Of a stretch of DNA of 64,000 nucleotides, positions 34,485-45,093 are shown piece by piece. How positions within the stretch are numbered: position 1 is the first letter of the stretch; every line of letters begins with the position of its first letter. The DNA comes from Clostridium sp. CAG:245 (lineage in GTDB: Bacteria; Bacillota; Clostridia; TANB77; CAG-508), in contig FR880046.1 in NCBI GenBank assembly GCA_000435175.1, forward strand, positions 1-64,000. Reading direction: 5' to 3'. The position numbers were made by a program, and so were the translations under genes. The notes beneath the pieces are model-generated. The model did not search any database. It saw only the letters and a list, made by a program, of their open reading frames with translations, and was not told where the DNA came from.

Positions 34485-36509
34485 ATGAAATACAGTGAAA
34501 TTGATGAAGAAGTAAAGAAATCTCTAAAAAGAGACTGGATAATTACGAATGGAATAGGTGGATTTTGTAGCCAAAGTGCACTGGGATGTAACACTAGAAA
34601 ATATCATGGATTATTGGTTGCACCACTCACCCCACCAGCAAGAAGATTTTTAATATTATCAAAATTAGATGAAAGCATTGAAACAAATGGAACTAAATAT
34701 AATTTGTTTACAAATATGGCAAATGGAGAAATATCTGAAGGATATAAATATTTAGTAGATTTCAAAAAAGAATATATACCAATATTTACATATAAAGTTG
34801 AAAATATAATAATCAAGAAGTTTATTTGTATGGATTATGGTAAAAATACAGTAGTTGTATATTATCAAATAAAAAATCAAAATGCAGAAGCTAAATTAAC
34901 TTTAGCGCCAGTAGTAAATTTTAGAGACTTTCACTCTATAAATAAAGATCATCAATTTAATGTAGAACAATCACATTCTGGAAATAAAGTTAGAATTGTA
35001 CTAGATAAAAATTCGGAAACACCAATTTACATGAATTGTTCTGATGGCAGATATTTTAAACATATAGATGATACATTCAGAAATATGTATTATTTAAGAG
35101 AAGAAGAAAGAGGCTTTGAAGCGGAGGAAAATCACTACGTTCCGGGGGTATATTCGATAAATCTGGAACCAAATGAAGAAAAAGAGATAACTTTTGTATG
35201 CTCATTAGAAGAAAACATAGAGGAAATAGATGGAATAAAAGTTATTAACAAGGAATTACTAAGAATGACCGGAATTATTTATGATACTGGTATAATTCAA
35301 AATAGTAAAATGAATGACAAGAAACTTGATATGTTAAAAGCTTTGATATTAGCAACAGATAATTTTATAGTAAATAGACCATCATTTGGATTACATACAG
35401 TAATTGCAGGATATCCATGGTTTCTAGACTGGGGAAGAGATTCATTAATTTCATTTGAAGGCTTGCTGTTATTAACAAAAAGATATGAGTTCGCAAAAGA
35501 AGTTTTATTAACAAATATAAGAGACATAAAATATGGACTAGTTCCAAATGGATATTCAGGTTATGATAATAGACCATTATATAATAGTGCTGATAGCTCA
35601 TTATTATTGGTAGAACAGGTGTACAAATACTTAAAATATACGAATGATAATGAATTTATAAAAGATGAAATATATCCTAGTCTGGTAAAAATAATGGATG
35701 CGTATTCAGATAGAATAGATGTTGACGGAGATAACATTTATTTAGATAAAGAGGATAATTTGCTGTCTGCTGGAACAGAAAATACTCAAATTACTTGGAT
35801 GGATGTAAAAATAGATAACCATGCAATAACTCCTAGAAATGGCAAAACGGTTGAACTTAATGCTTTATGGTATAATGCATTAAAAATAATGGCTAGACTT
35901 GCAGAAAAATATGAGAACAAGCAATTGTGTAGAAAATATCTAGAAATGGCTGAAAAGACTAAAAAATCATTTGATGAAAAGTTCTATAATGAAGAAAAAC
36001 ATTGCTTATATGATGTGTTAGGAGACAGCAAAGTACGCCCAAATCAATTATTTGCATTAAGTTTATCACATCCGATTGTTGATAATGCAGAGATTGCAGA
36101 ACAGGTTTTAAATACAGTTGAGAATAAATTATTAAATAAATATGGACTAAAAACATTAAGCTCAGATGAAGACGGTTATGTTGATGTATATGAAGGTTCT
36201 GCATATAGGAGAGATTCAAGCTATCATCAGGGAATTACTTGGCCATGGTTATTAGGATTATATTATGATGCATTAAAAAATACTATGATAATAGAAAAGA
36301 ATAGAACCAAAAGGCAAGAATTAGAAGAAAAAATAACGAAGCTTGTATATACAACAAAGGAAACTTTCAAAGCAGAAATGTTTGAAAGGTCAAGTATTGG
36401 CACGATAAGTGAAATATATGATTCAACAGAACCATATGAAGAAAGAGGAGCATTTGCACAAGCTTGGAGCGTGGCAGAAATATTTAGAATAGTTTTAAAT
36501 AAGAGATAA
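34485..36509 (+). CDS. Amylo-alpha-1,6-glucosidase / glycogen debranching enzyme
   Basis: 674 residues. The N-terminal domain starts WIITNGIGGFCSQSALGCNTRKYHGLL, typical of bacterial debranching enzymes of the GDE_N type. The C-terminal GH133-like (alpha/alpha)6 domain has PWFLDWGRDSLISFEGLL with the acidic catalytic residue, and YHQGITWPWLLG. It hydrolyses alpha-1,6 branch points in glycogen after phosphorylase action. The protein lies 17 bp after yvcK, so carbon storage and gluconeogenic control may be linked in one transcript. Confidence 0.88.
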   Translation: MKYSEIDEEVKKSLKRDWIITNGIGGFCSQSALGCNTRKYHGLLVAPLTPPARRFLILSKLDESIETNGTKYNLFTNMANGEISEGYKYLVDFKKEYIPIFTYKVENIIIKKFICMDYGKNTVVVYYQIKNQNAEAKLTLAPVVNFRDFHSINKDHQFNVEQSHSGNKVRIVLDKNSETPIYMNCSDGRYFKHIDDTFRNMYYLREEERGFEAEENHYVPGVYSINLEPNEEKEITFVCSLEENIEEIDGIKVINKELLRMTGIIYDTGIIQNSKMNDKKLDMLKALILATDNFIVNRPSFGLHTVIAGYPWFLDWGRDSLISFEGLLLLTKRYEFAKEVLLTNIRDIKYGLVPNGYSGYDNRPLYNSADSSLLLVEQVYKYLKYTNDNEFIKDEIYPSLVKIMDAYSDRIDVDGDNIYLDKEDNLLSAGTENTQITWMDVKIDNHAITPRNGKTVELNALWYNALKIMARLAEKYENKQLCRKYLEMAEKTKKSFDEKFYNEEKHCLYDVLGDSKVRPNQLFALSLSHPIVDNAEIAEQVLNTVENKLLNKYGLKTLSSDEDGYVDVYEGSAYRRDSSYHQGITWPWLLGLYYDALKNTMIIEKNRTKRQELEEKITKLVYTTKETFKAEMFERSSIGTISEIYDSTEPYEERGAFAQAWSVAEIFRIVLNKR

Positions 36510-36655
36510 TGTGAAAATGCAAGGTAAATAAAGCGGATTACCACGAATTGTTGAAGAATGTTTTAAAAATAGAAGATATAAAATACAAAATTAACATATA
36601 TGCAATAATATACTAAACGGAAAAATGATATAAAAATATAGGTAGGAGGCTAATT

Positions 36656-37702
36656 GTGGATATCACAGCATTAGAAAATGAATTGAAAGCTGGAAAACTA
36701 AATAACATATATTTACTATATGGAGAAGAGCGTTTTTTACTAGATAACAACGTAAAAAAAATAAAAAAATTATTTGGTGAAACAGTAAATGGAATAAATT
36801 ATATTCAAATTGACAACACTAATGTTTCAGAAATAATTGCAGACATAGAAACGCCTGCGTTTGGATATCCACAAAAGCTTATTGTTGCAAAAGATACAGG
36901 ATTATTCCAAAAGCCTAAAAGAGGAAAAAGCGCTACAACTGAAGAAAAAACATCAAAAAAAGATGACAATAAATTTGAGAATAAGCTAGCAACATACATA
37001 GAAGAAAATGTTGATATGATAGATGATTCTGTAATATTATTGTTTATTGAAAATGACGCAGATAAAAACAATCTATATAAAACAATTGATAGGTTGGGCT
37101 GTGTATGTAATTTTGAAAAACAGAAACCTGCGGAATTAGTAAAAAGGCTAAAATCAATTTGCAATATGTATAAGGTAAACGTAGATGCTGTTACATTAAA
37201 TTATTTAATAGAAAATTGTGGAACATCGTTACAGGACTTAATAAATGAAATTCGTAAACAAATAGAATATGTTGGAGCTGGTGGAACGATAACAAAGCAA
37301 AACATAGATTTATTAGGAATAAAGCAATTTGAAAGTATAATATTCGATTTAACAGATAGTCTAGGAAAGAAAAATATATCAGAAGCATTACAAGTATTAA
37401 AAAATTTATTGTATGCTAAAGAACCAATACAAAAAATATTTATCACATTATATGGGCACTTCAAAAAATTGTATATCACGAAAATAGCAATAAACGAAAA
37501 ACTAAACATTGCAGAAAGCCTAAACTTAAAACCAAATCAAACATTCTTGGTAAACAAATATACGATGCAATCAAAATATTTTAAAGAAGCAGAATTAAGA
37601 AAATTGTTACAAGAATTTATAGATTTGGACTATAAATCGAAGAGTGGTGCGATAGATTTAAATGTTGGATTAGAAGCGGTGTTGTGTAGATACTGCTCAT
37701 AA
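36656..37702 (+). CDS. holA: DNA polymerase III delta subunit
   Basis: 348 residues from GTG 36656 with AGGAGG upstream. The N-terminus NIYLLYGEERFLLDNNVKKI and the AAA-type core are characteristic of HolA, and the region SIIFDLTDSLGKKNISEAL lies in the C-terminal collar domain. Delta opens the sliding clamp in the clamp loader. A Lys/Thr/Ser-rich insert at about 80-105 is likely a flexible loop. Terminator-like hairpin follows. Confidence 0.88.
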   Translation: MDITALENELKAGKLNNIYLLYGEERFLLDNNVKKIKKLFGETVNGINYIQIDNTNVSEIIADIETPAFGYPQKLIVAKDTGLFQKPKRGKSATTEEKTSKKDDNKFENKLATYIEENVDMIDDSVILLFIENDADKNNLYKTIDRLGCVCNFEKQKPAELVKRLKSICNMYKVNVDAVTLNYLIENCGTSLQDLINEIRKQIEYVGAGGTITKQNIDLLGIKQFESIIFDLTDSLGKKNISEALQVLKNLLYAKEPIQKIFITLYGHFKKLYITKIAINEKLNIAESLNLKPNQTFLVNKYTMQSKYFKEAELRKLLQEFIDLDYKSKSGAIDLNVGLEAVLCRYCS

Positions 37703-37762
37703 AAAATGGTATAAACATATGTGAAAATTATATAAGGAAAAATGAAAATAATAAAATAGATT

Positions 37763-37798
37763 AAAATATCCTTCGAACAACTACGATGGATATTTTTT
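37763..37798 (+). terminator. Terminator of holA
   Basis: AAATATCC..TCG pairs with CGA..GGATATTT, followed by TTTT. Confidence 0.75.
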
Positions 37799-37905
37799 AT
37801 ATAAAAATATTTAGTAATTAAATTTTATTATTTTGCCAAAAAGCTTTTACTTTTACTTAAATATGTAATATAATTAGAACATAAATAAAATTAAGGAGGA
37901 AGCTT

Positions 37906-40596
37906 ATGAGTAGCAAATCTGAGAAAAAACATGATAAATCTACTAAAAACAGAAATAGTAAAGAAACGGAGAAAAATAAAAAAGATATAAAAAACGATGA
38001 ACAAAATAAAAAAACAAGGAAGAAAGGATTTTGGAAAAGACACAGAAAATTAGCTATTTTTATAAAATTAATATTTGTACTAATTATACTTGCTTGTATT
38101 GTTGGAGCTGGAGCAATTGTTGCATTATTTAGCAATGATGACTGGGCTATGTCAAAAGATGATCTTACATTAAAAATTATTGATACAATAATTTATGACA
38201 AAGATGGTAATGAAATTGCAAATGTGTCTGGTGATGAAAAAAGAAGAATTGTATCTTTAAGTGAGATTCCAGAAAATTTGCAAAACGCTTATATTGCAAT
38301 AGAGGATAAGAGATTTTATGAGCATAAAGGTGTAGATTTAAAAAGAACAGTTGGTGCAACTGTAACATATATTATACATAGAGGTCATTCTTCTTATGGT
38401 GGAAGTACAATAACGCAACAATTAATAAAGAACTTGAAAAATGATAAGGGAGATTCAGGATTAGCTGGAATCGAGAGAAAAGTAAGAGAAATATCTAGAG
38501 CATATAAAGTTGAAAAAATGCTTTCTAAGAGCCAAATATTAGAACTATATTTAAATACAATATATGTTGGAGGAGAGGGAAACTTACATGGTGTTGAACT
38601 TGCTTCTAGATACTACTTTAATAAATCTGTTGGTGACTTAGATTTAGCAGAATGTGCATTTATAGCAGGAATAAACCATGCACCAAATAGTTATAATCCA
38701 TTTAAAGAATCTACTGATAATAGTGAATTGATAAAAAAGAGAACAACTACAGTTCTTTCTGAAATGAAAGATCAAGGAAAAATATCAGAAGAAGAATATA
38801 ATACAGCAAAAGCAGAAGTTGATGAAGGTTTACATTTTGAAAAAGGTAGCACTTCAACAAACTCTTCGATGTCATATTTGGCAAGAGCGGCATTAAATCA
38901 AGTAATAAATCAATATGCCGAGAAAAATGATGTGTCTACAGATATAGCACAAACAATGATCGAAGGTGGAGGATATAAAATTTATACGACACAGGATTCC
39001 ACAATTCAATCAGAAATGGAAGATATATATAGAAATAGTGATGAGCACATTTTTGTGGGAGTTGCTACAGATAAAGAGGGTAATAAATTAAATGACCATA
39101 CTCAATCTGCAATGGTTGTAATAGACCACAAAACAGGAAGAGTTGTAGGCTGTATGGGAGGATTAGGTGATGATGTTGATGCAAATGGACAAAATAGAGC
39201 AACACAATCAACAAGACAACCAGGTTCAGCAATAAAACCATTAGCTGCAATAGCACCAGCGCTAGAGTCTGGAATAATTACAGCAGCTACTGTATATGAT
39301 GAATCAAGAACTACTTTTTCTGGTGGATATACTCCAAACCCACATAGGGGATATAGTTTAGTAACAGTTAGACAAGGTATAGGATTTTCTGCAAATACAA
39401 TGAGTGTTAAGATTATGGCAGAAGTTGGACCAAGTAATTCAATTGCATTTTTGAAAAAGTTTGGAATATCAACATTAGTTACTGCAAGCGAAAATTCAGA
39501 AAAAAATGATGAAAACTTATCATTGGTACTTGGTGGAGCAACGAATGGTATTACACCTCTAGAAATGGCAGGTGCGTATGCAACAATAGCAAATGATGGA
39601 GTATATATTACTCCAACATTCTACACAAGAGTTGAAGATAAAGATGGAAATACTGTTATGGAACCTACACAAGAAACAAGAAGAGTTTTATCAGAAGGTA
39701 ATGCCTACATATTAAAATCTATTTTAACAGGTCCTATAATTGGAAGTGATCCAACGGCTCCATACTGTAAAATATCTAGGCAAGATGTTGGAGGAAAAAC
39801 TGGAACTACAACAAATAATTATGATAGATGGTTCTGTGGATTTACAAATTATTATACAGCTGCTACATGGTATGGATTTGATCAACCAGAAAATTTGTAT
39901 CCTGCAAAAGCAAATGGTACTAACAGAGCAGCAAGACTTTGGGTGGCTGTTATGAAAAAAGTACACAGTGATTTACCAAGTTCAAAATTTGAAAAGCCAA
40001 GTAATATAGTAACAGCTAAAATATGTAAAGCTTCTGGAAAAGTAGCAACAGATGCATGTACAGATACATATACAGAATACTTTGTAAAAGGAACTATTCC
40101 TGAATATTGTGAGGGACATGAAAAATTAACAATTTGTAAAGAAACAGGAAAAATTGCAACAGAATTCTGCCCTGAGACAGAAGAAAAAACATATGCGAAG
40201 AAGCCAGAAAAGGAAGATACAAACTTATGGAAAACAAGTGATAATGGACAATATGATATTCCAACAGAAACTTGTGATGTACATACTAAGAAACAAATAA
40301 AAATTCCCAGTGTGGTTGGAAAAACTAAGGAAAAAGCTTTGAAAACATTGAAAGATTTAGGATTAACAGTTACTGTTGAAACTAAAGAATCTGAAAAAGC
40401 AGATGGAACAGTATTAGCACAGAGTAAGGCTGAAGGAACGACAGCAACAGCAGGAGATAGTATTACAATTACGGTAAGTAAGAAAAAGAAAGATGATACA
40501 CAAACACCAACTCCACCAAAAGGAAATAATGAAGCTGTAAATGATGTAGTGGTTGATCCCGACGCACCAGCTGCTAATAACGAAGTTAAAGAGTAA
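37906..40596 (+). CDS. Class A penicillin-binding protein with PASTA domain
   Basis: 896 residues. A Lys/Asn/Glu-rich cytoplasmic tail (about 1-50) and one membrane segment (about 53-72) come first. The GT51 transglycosylase has AIEDKRFYEHKGVD and GGSTITQQLIKNL. The transpeptidase has the SxxK in PGSAIKPLAA (serine near 441), the SxN-type motif in SANTMS, and KTGTT. The C-terminus has Cys-rich repeats, one PASTA domain (SVVGKTKEKALKTL) and a Pro/Asn-rich end. It polymerises and cross-links peptidoglycan outside the membrane. The paired cysteine motifs (CKASGKVATDAC, CKETGKIATEFC) are seen in clostridial PBP1 proteins. Start: AAGGAGG. Confidence 0.9.
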   Translation: MSSKSEKKHDKSTKNRNSKETEKNKKDIKNDEQNKKTRKKGFWKRHRKLAIFIKLIFVLIILACIVGAGAIVALFSNDDWAMSKDDLTLKIIDTIIYDKDGNEIANVSGDEKRRIVSLSEIPENLQNAYIAIEDKRFYEHKGVDLKRTVGATVTYIIHRGHSSYGGSTITQQLIKNLKNDKGDSGLAGIERKVREISRAYKVEKMLSKSQILELYLNTIYVGGEGNLHGVELASRYYFNKSVGDLDLAECAFIAGINHAPNSYNPFKESTDNSELIKKRTTTVLSEMKDQGKISEEEYNTAKAEVDEGLHFEKGSTSTNSSMSYLARAALNQVINQYAEKNDVSTDIAQTMIEGGGYKIYTTQDSTIQSEMEDIYRNSDEHIFVGVATDKEGNKLNDHTQSAMVVIDHKTGRVVGCMGGLGDDVDANGQNRATQSTRQPGSAIKPLAAIAPALESGIITAATVYDESRTTFSGGYTPNPHRGYSLVTVRQGIGFSANTMSVKIMAEVGPSNSIAFLKKFGISTLVTASENSEKNDENLSLVLGGATNGITPLEMAGAYATIANDGVYITPTFYTRVEDKDGNTVMEPTQETRRVLSEGNAYILKSILTGPIIGSDPTAPYCKISRQDVGGKTGTTTNNYDRWFCGFTNYYTAATWYGFDQPENLYPAKANGTNRAARLWVAVMKKVHSDLPSSKFEKPSNIVTAKICKASGKVATDACTDTYTEYFVKGTIPEYCEGHEKLTICKETGKIATEFCPETEEKTYAKKPEKEDTNLWKTSDNGQYDIPTETCDVHTKKQIKIPSVVGKTKEKALKTLKDLGLTVTVETKESEKADGTVLAQSKAEGTTATAGDSITITVSKKKKDDTQTPTPPKGNNEAVNDVVVDPDAPAANNEVKE

Positions 40597-40620
40597 TTAG
40601 TAGACGGAAAAGGAGTAAAT

Positions 40621-42033
40621 ATGAAATTAACTTTTTATAATACTTTAACAAGAAAAAAAGAAGAATTTCATTCAATAGATGAAAATAGAGTAAGAATGTA
40701 TAGTTGTGGACCTACGGTCTACAGCTATGCACATATTGGAAATTTTAGAACTTACATATTTATGGATACATTAAGAAGAGTTTTAAAATATAATGGTTAT
40801 GAACTAAAACATGTAATGAACATAACTGATGTTGGACATTTGGAATCTGATGCCGATGAAGGCGAAGATAAAATGGAAAAGGCTGCTAGAAAAGAGAAAA
40901 AAGACCCATATGAGATTGCAAATTTTTATACAAAAATATTTTTAAAAGACATGGAAAAGCTTAACATAGATAAACCAGAAATTATTACAAAGGCAACAGA
41001 GAATATCTCTCAAATGATAGATTATGTTAAAGAGATAATAAAGAATGGATATGCTTATGAGACTAGCAAGGGAATATACTTTGATATATCAAAATTAGAT
41101 AAATATCCAGTATTATCAAATAGAAAACTAGATGACCAGATAGCTGGAGCAAGAGTTGATGTTGACCCAGAAAAAAAGAATCCATACGATTTTGCTTTAT
41201 GGATTAAAGCACCAGAAAATCATATAATGAAATGGGAGAGCCCATGGGGATTATCATATCCAGGTTGGCATTTAGAGTGCTCTACTATGGGAAGAAGATT
41301 TTTAGGAGAAGAATTTGATATTCATACTGGTGGAGTTGACCATATTCCAACACATCATGAAAACGAAATTGCCCAATCTAAAGGTGCAACAGGAAAAATA
41401 CCGGCACATGTATGGATGCATTGCGAGTATCTGCAAGTAGATGGTGGGAAAATGTCAAAGAGCTTAGGAAATACTTATACAATTTCCCAATTACAAGAAA
41501 AAGGCATTTCACCACTTGCTTTCAAATTATTCTGCTTTACGGCTCATTATAGAAATAAATTAAATTTTACATTCGAAGGTGCATATGGAGCCCAAAAGGC
41601 CCTTGAAAGACTATATGATAGTTATATAAAAAATGCAAATGGTGTTGATGATGTTGATGAAGATATTATAAAAGAATATGAAGAAAGATTTTTAGCATAT
41701 ATTAATGATGACATGAATATGCCAGGCGCAATGAGTGTTGTATGGGAAATTGCTAGAAATGAAAAAAAATCAATAAAATTTGCAGATTTGCTATTGAAAT
41801 TTGATAAGGTTCTTGGACTGGACATGAAAAATGCTGAAAATTATTTATTAGAATTCAAACATGAAGAGAGCGAAGAATTACCAGAAGAAATAAAAGCGTT
41901 AGTTGAAGAAAGGAAACAAGCAAGAACAGAAAAAAACTGGGCAAAATCTGATGAAATAAGAGATAGGATAATTAGTCTAGGGTACAGCATAAAAGATACT
42001 AAAGATGGAATAATAGTAAAAAAGGAAAATTAA
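40621..42033 (+). CDS. cysS: Cysteinyl-tRNA synthetase
   Basis: 470 residues. The HIGH motif appears as AHIGN near 35, the zinc ligands are C29 and the C/H residues of WHLECST and HHENE, and KMSKS is in GGKMSKSLGN. Length is typical. It charges tRNA-Cys. No T-box is seen in the 24-bp gap after the PBP gene. A DUF1189 gene follows after 27 bp. Confidence 0.95.
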   Translation: MKLTFYNTLTRKKEEFHSIDENRVRMYSCGPTVYSYAHIGNFRTYIFMDTLRRVLKYNGYELKHVMNITDVGHLESDADEGEDKMEKAARKEKKDPYEIANFYTKIFLKDMEKLNIDKPEIITKATENISQMIDYVKEIIKNGYAYETSKGIYFDISKLDKYPVLSNRKLDDQIAGARVDVDPEKKNPYDFALWIKAPENHIMKWESPWGLSYPGWHLECSTMGRRFLGEEFDIHTGGVDHIPTHHENEIAQSKGATGKIPAHVWMHCEYLQVDGGKMSKSLGNTYTISQLQEKGISPLAFKLFCFTAHYRNKLNFTFEGAYGAQKALERLYDSYIKNANGVDDVDEDIIKEYEERFLAYINDDMNMPGAMSVVWEIARNEKKSIKFADLLLKFDKVLGLDMKNAENYLLEFKHEESEELPEEIKALVEERKQARTEKNWAKSDEIRDRIISLGYSIKDTKDGIIVKKEN

Positions 42034-42060
42034 GGATAAATTGCAAAGGAGAATTTAGAA

Positions 42061-43131
42061 ATGTCAAACATAGAAAAAAATGAAAACAAGAAAGTAAAAG
42101 GGAATGGATTTTTTAAAGATGTACTGAAAAGTATTAAAGACTTCGATAAATATGAAGACTTTGGACTCGAAGGAGTAGGAAAAACATCTGGATATTTAAT
42201 AAAATTGGTCGCAATTTTTACTATAATAATAACATGTATGACAGTATATAAATTCTCCAATTCTGTTAAAGAAGCTATAAATTATTTTGATGCAAAAGTC
42301 ACAGATTTATCATATGCAGATGGCATTTTAACAGTAAATAATAATGAAAAATTTGAGGTTGCTAGTGATAAATACATAACTGGGAAAATAATTGTAGATA
42401 CAGAAAATTTATCAGATGAAAAAATTGAAGAGTATAAAAACCAAATAAAAAATCAAAATAATGGGTTAGTTTTATTAAAAGATAAAATGCTATTAAAAAA
42501 TGAAATGCTTTCAGCTATCTCTGAAACATCATATACTGATTTCTTTAATAAATATAATATAACATCATTAGACAAGCAGAAAATAATTGACTATGTAAAT
42601 AATAATTCATTACAAATATATACATCTGTATTTGTAACAATGTTTATATATATGTTTGTTGTATATCTTGCAAGCATATTGGTAGATGCATTAGTTTTAG
42701 GTTTCTTAGCTTACTTAATAGCAAGAATATTCAGAATGAAAATTAAATACAGTGCTTCATTTAGCATGAGTGTACATGCCCTTACTTTATCAATAATATT
42801 AAATATGGTTTACATTATAATAAATGGATTTACTGGTTGGACGGTAAAATACTTCCAATTTATGTATACTGCAATTTCATATATTTATATAGTGACAGCA
42901 ATTTTAATGATTAAAACTGATTATATGAAAAGACAAGCAGAAGTTGAAAAAATAAAAAGTGTTCAGGAACAAGTAAAAGAAAAAATAAAACAAAAAGAGC
43001 AGGAAAAGGAAGACGAAAAAGCTGAGACTAAAAACAAACGTGAAAGAGAAAGACAAAAAGAAAAAGAGAAAAAGCAAGAAGAACAAGAAAATCCAGAAAT
43101 TGGAGATAAACCAGAAGGAAGCAATGTATAA
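42061..43131 (+). CDS. DUF1189 family membrane protein
   Basis: 356 residues. A first membrane segment (about 44-62) is followed by an extracytoplasmic domain with LSYADGILTVNNNEKFEV, several further membrane segments (about 195-285), and a highly charged Lys/Glu/Gln tail from about 290. The pattern is the DUF1189 family. Its function is unknown; similar maltodextrin-permease-like labels are not supported. It lies between cysS and ftsH, possibly in one transcript. Confidence 0.75.
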   Translation: MSNIEKNENKKVKGNGFFKDVLKSIKDFDKYEDFGLEGVGKTSGYLIKLVAIFTIIITCMTVYKFSNSVKEAINYFDAKVTDLSYADGILTVNNNEKFEVASDKYITGKIIVDTENLSDEKIEEYKNQIKNQNNGLVLLKDKMLLKNEMLSAISETSYTDFFNKYNITSLDKQKIIDYVNNNSLQIYTSVFVTMFIYMFVVYLASILVDALVLGFLAYLIARIFRMKIKYSASFSMSVHALTLSIILNMVYIIINGFTGWTVKYFQFMYTAISYIYIVTAILMIKTDYMKRQAEVEKIKSVQEQVKEKIKQKEQEKEDEKAETKNKRERERQKEKEKKQEEQENPEIGDKPEGSNV

Positions 43132-43154
43132 GAATTGGTTTGGAGGTTATAAAA

Positions 43155-44999
43155 TTGAAAGACAATAAAAATAAAGAAAACACAAAAAACAGAAATAATA
43201 AAAAAGATAAAGATAGAAATAAGAAAGTATTGCTATGGATAATAATAGTAGCGTTGTCATTGGTTATATTTGGAACTGTTGTATACACAGTGATAAAAGA
43301 GAGAAAAGATGAGGATGTTATTCCAGAAGACCAAATTTCATACACAGATTTAATAAAGCAAATAAATGATGGCAACGTTGAAAAAATAAAAATGACTGTT
43401 GGGAGCACTACAATAAAAGTAAACTTAAAAGAACAAGAAGAGCCTAAAACAGCTATAGTTCCAAGCACACAAGCTTTTATTGAATTAGTTCAAGAAAAGG
43501 TACAAGATGGAAATGAAATAACATTAATACAAGAAAAGCCAAGTGTATTTTTATCTATTGCAGATAAGGCATTTTCAATATTGCCAACAATTTTAATGCT
43601 AGTATTATTTGTATTATTAATACAAATGCAAGGTCTTGGAGATAAAGGAAAAGTATATGAAGCAGATGAAGATAATGTAAAAAAAACATTTGATGATGTT
43701 GCGGGCCTTGATGAAGAAAAGCAAGAAATGATAGAAATTGTAAATTTCTTAAAAAATCCAGACGAATTCTATAAAATGGGAGCAAAAATTCCAAAGGGAG
43801 TTCTACTGTGTGGACAACCAGGAACGGGTAAAACTCTTATAGCAAAAGCAATAGCTGGAGAGGCAGATGTTCCATTTATTTCTATGAGTGGTTCTGAATT
43901 CACAGAAATGTTTGCAGGACTTGGAGCATCAAGGGTTAGAAAACTATTTGATAAAGCTAAGAAAATGGCCCCAGCAATAATATTTATAGATGAGATTGAT
44001 GCTATAGGTTCAAAGAGGTCTGATGGAAGCACAGCAGCTGATAATGATAATAATCAAACACTAAATCAATTATTGGTTGAAATGGACGGATTCGATTCTG
44101 AACATACTGTAATATTATTAGCAGCAACAAATAGACCAGACATGCTAGATCAAGCATTGCTAAGACCAGGAAGATTTGACAGACAAATAACTATAGGTCT
44201 TCCTGATATGAAAGGAAGAGAAGCAATATTAAAAATTCATGCTAAAGATAAAAAGTTAGCTGATGATGTAGACTTAAAAAATATAGCTGGTGATACAGCT
44301 GGATTTACTGGTGCTGAGCTAGAAAATATATTAAATGAAGCAGCAATAATTGCAACAATAAATAAAGAAAAGGCAATAACAAATAAAGATATAGATGATG
44401 CTTTAAAGAAGGTTACTGTTGGTGTAGAAAAACATAGTAGAATAATGTCTGACAAAGATAAAAGGCTAACTGCATATCACGAAGCAGGACATGCAATAGT
44501 AAGTAGGTTCTTAGAGACTCAAAAGGATATAAAAGAAGTATCAATAATTCCTAGAGGAGTTGCTGGAGGATATACAATGTATAAGACAAATGAAGACAAG
44601 TATTATGTATCTAAAACAGAGATGCTAGAAAAATTAATAGCACTTCTTGGAGGAAGAGCATCTGAAAAATTAATACTAAACGATGTATCAACAGGTGCAA
44701 GTAATGACTTCGAAGTAGCAACAGACATAGCAAAGAAAATGGTAACAATATACGGAATGAGTGATAAAATAGGGCCACTTAGTATAAACCTAGAAAAAGA
44801 ACCATACCAGATGCAAATATTTGGAGAATCAATAGAAAACGAAATAGGAAAAGAAGTAAAACGTCTAATAGATGAAGCATATGCAAAGGCTCAAGCAATA
44901 CTAATAGAACATATAGATAAACTACATGAACTAGCAGCAGTGTTAATTGAAAAAGAAGTAATATCAGAAGAAGAATTTGAAAAAATATTTGAAAAATAG
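43155..44999 (+). CDS. ftsH: ATP-dependent zinc metalloprotease FtsH
   Basis: 614 residues from TTG 43155; GGAGGT at 43142-43147 is ideally spaced for it, while an in-frame TTG 43140 overlaps the site. Two membrane segments bracket a short extracytoplasmic domain. The AAA module has GQPGTGKT (a Q for the usual P) and IIFIDEIDAIGSKR, with the SRH arginines in RPGRFDRQ. The protease motif is AYHEAGHAIV, and the third ligand is in the DVSTGASNDFE region. It degrades membrane and regulatory proteins as a hexamer. A shared terminator with gerC follows. Confidence 0.93.
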   Translation: MKDNKNKENTKNRNNKKDKDRNKKVLLWIIIVALSLVIFGTVVYTVIKERKDEDVIPEDQISYTDLIKQINDGNVEKIKMTVGSTTIKVNLKEQEEPKTAIVPSTQAFIELVQEKVQDGNEITLIQEKPSVFLSIADKAFSILPTILMLVLFVLLIQMQGLGDKGKVYEADEDNVKKTFDDVAGLDEEKQEMIEIVNFLKNPDEFYKMGAKIPKGVLLCGQPGTGKTLIAKAIAGEADVPFISMSGSEFTEMFAGLGASRVRKLFDKAKKMAPAIIFIDEIDAIGSKRSDGSTAADNDNNQTLNQLLVEMDGFDSEHTVILLAATNRPDMLDQALLRPGRFDRQITIGLPDMKGREAILKIHAKDKKLADDVDLKNIAGDTAGFTGAELENILNEAAIIATINKEKAITNKDIDDALKKVTVGVEKHSRIMSDKDKRLTAYHEAGHAIVSRFLETQKDIKEVSIIPRGVAGGYTMYKTNEDKYYVSKTEMLEKLIALLGGRASEKLILNDVSTGASNDFEVATDIAKKMVTIYGMSDKIGPLSINLEKEPYQMQIFGESIENEIGKEVKRLIDEAYAKAQAILIEHIDKLHELAAVLIEKEVISEEEFEKIFEK

Positions 45000-45039
45000 C
45001 AAGTAAAATAAAAAGAACTATAAATGTGATATCAAACAA

Positions 45040-45090
45040 AATATGAAGAATGCAGCTCTAACGATTAAACAGAGCTGTATTCTTCATATT
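45040..45090. terminator. Bidirectional terminator between ftsH and gerC
   Basis: AATATGAAGAATGCAGCTCT pairs with AGAGCTGTATTCTTCATATT around an 11-nt loop, serving both converging genes. Confidence 0.85.
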
Positions 45091-45093
45091 TAA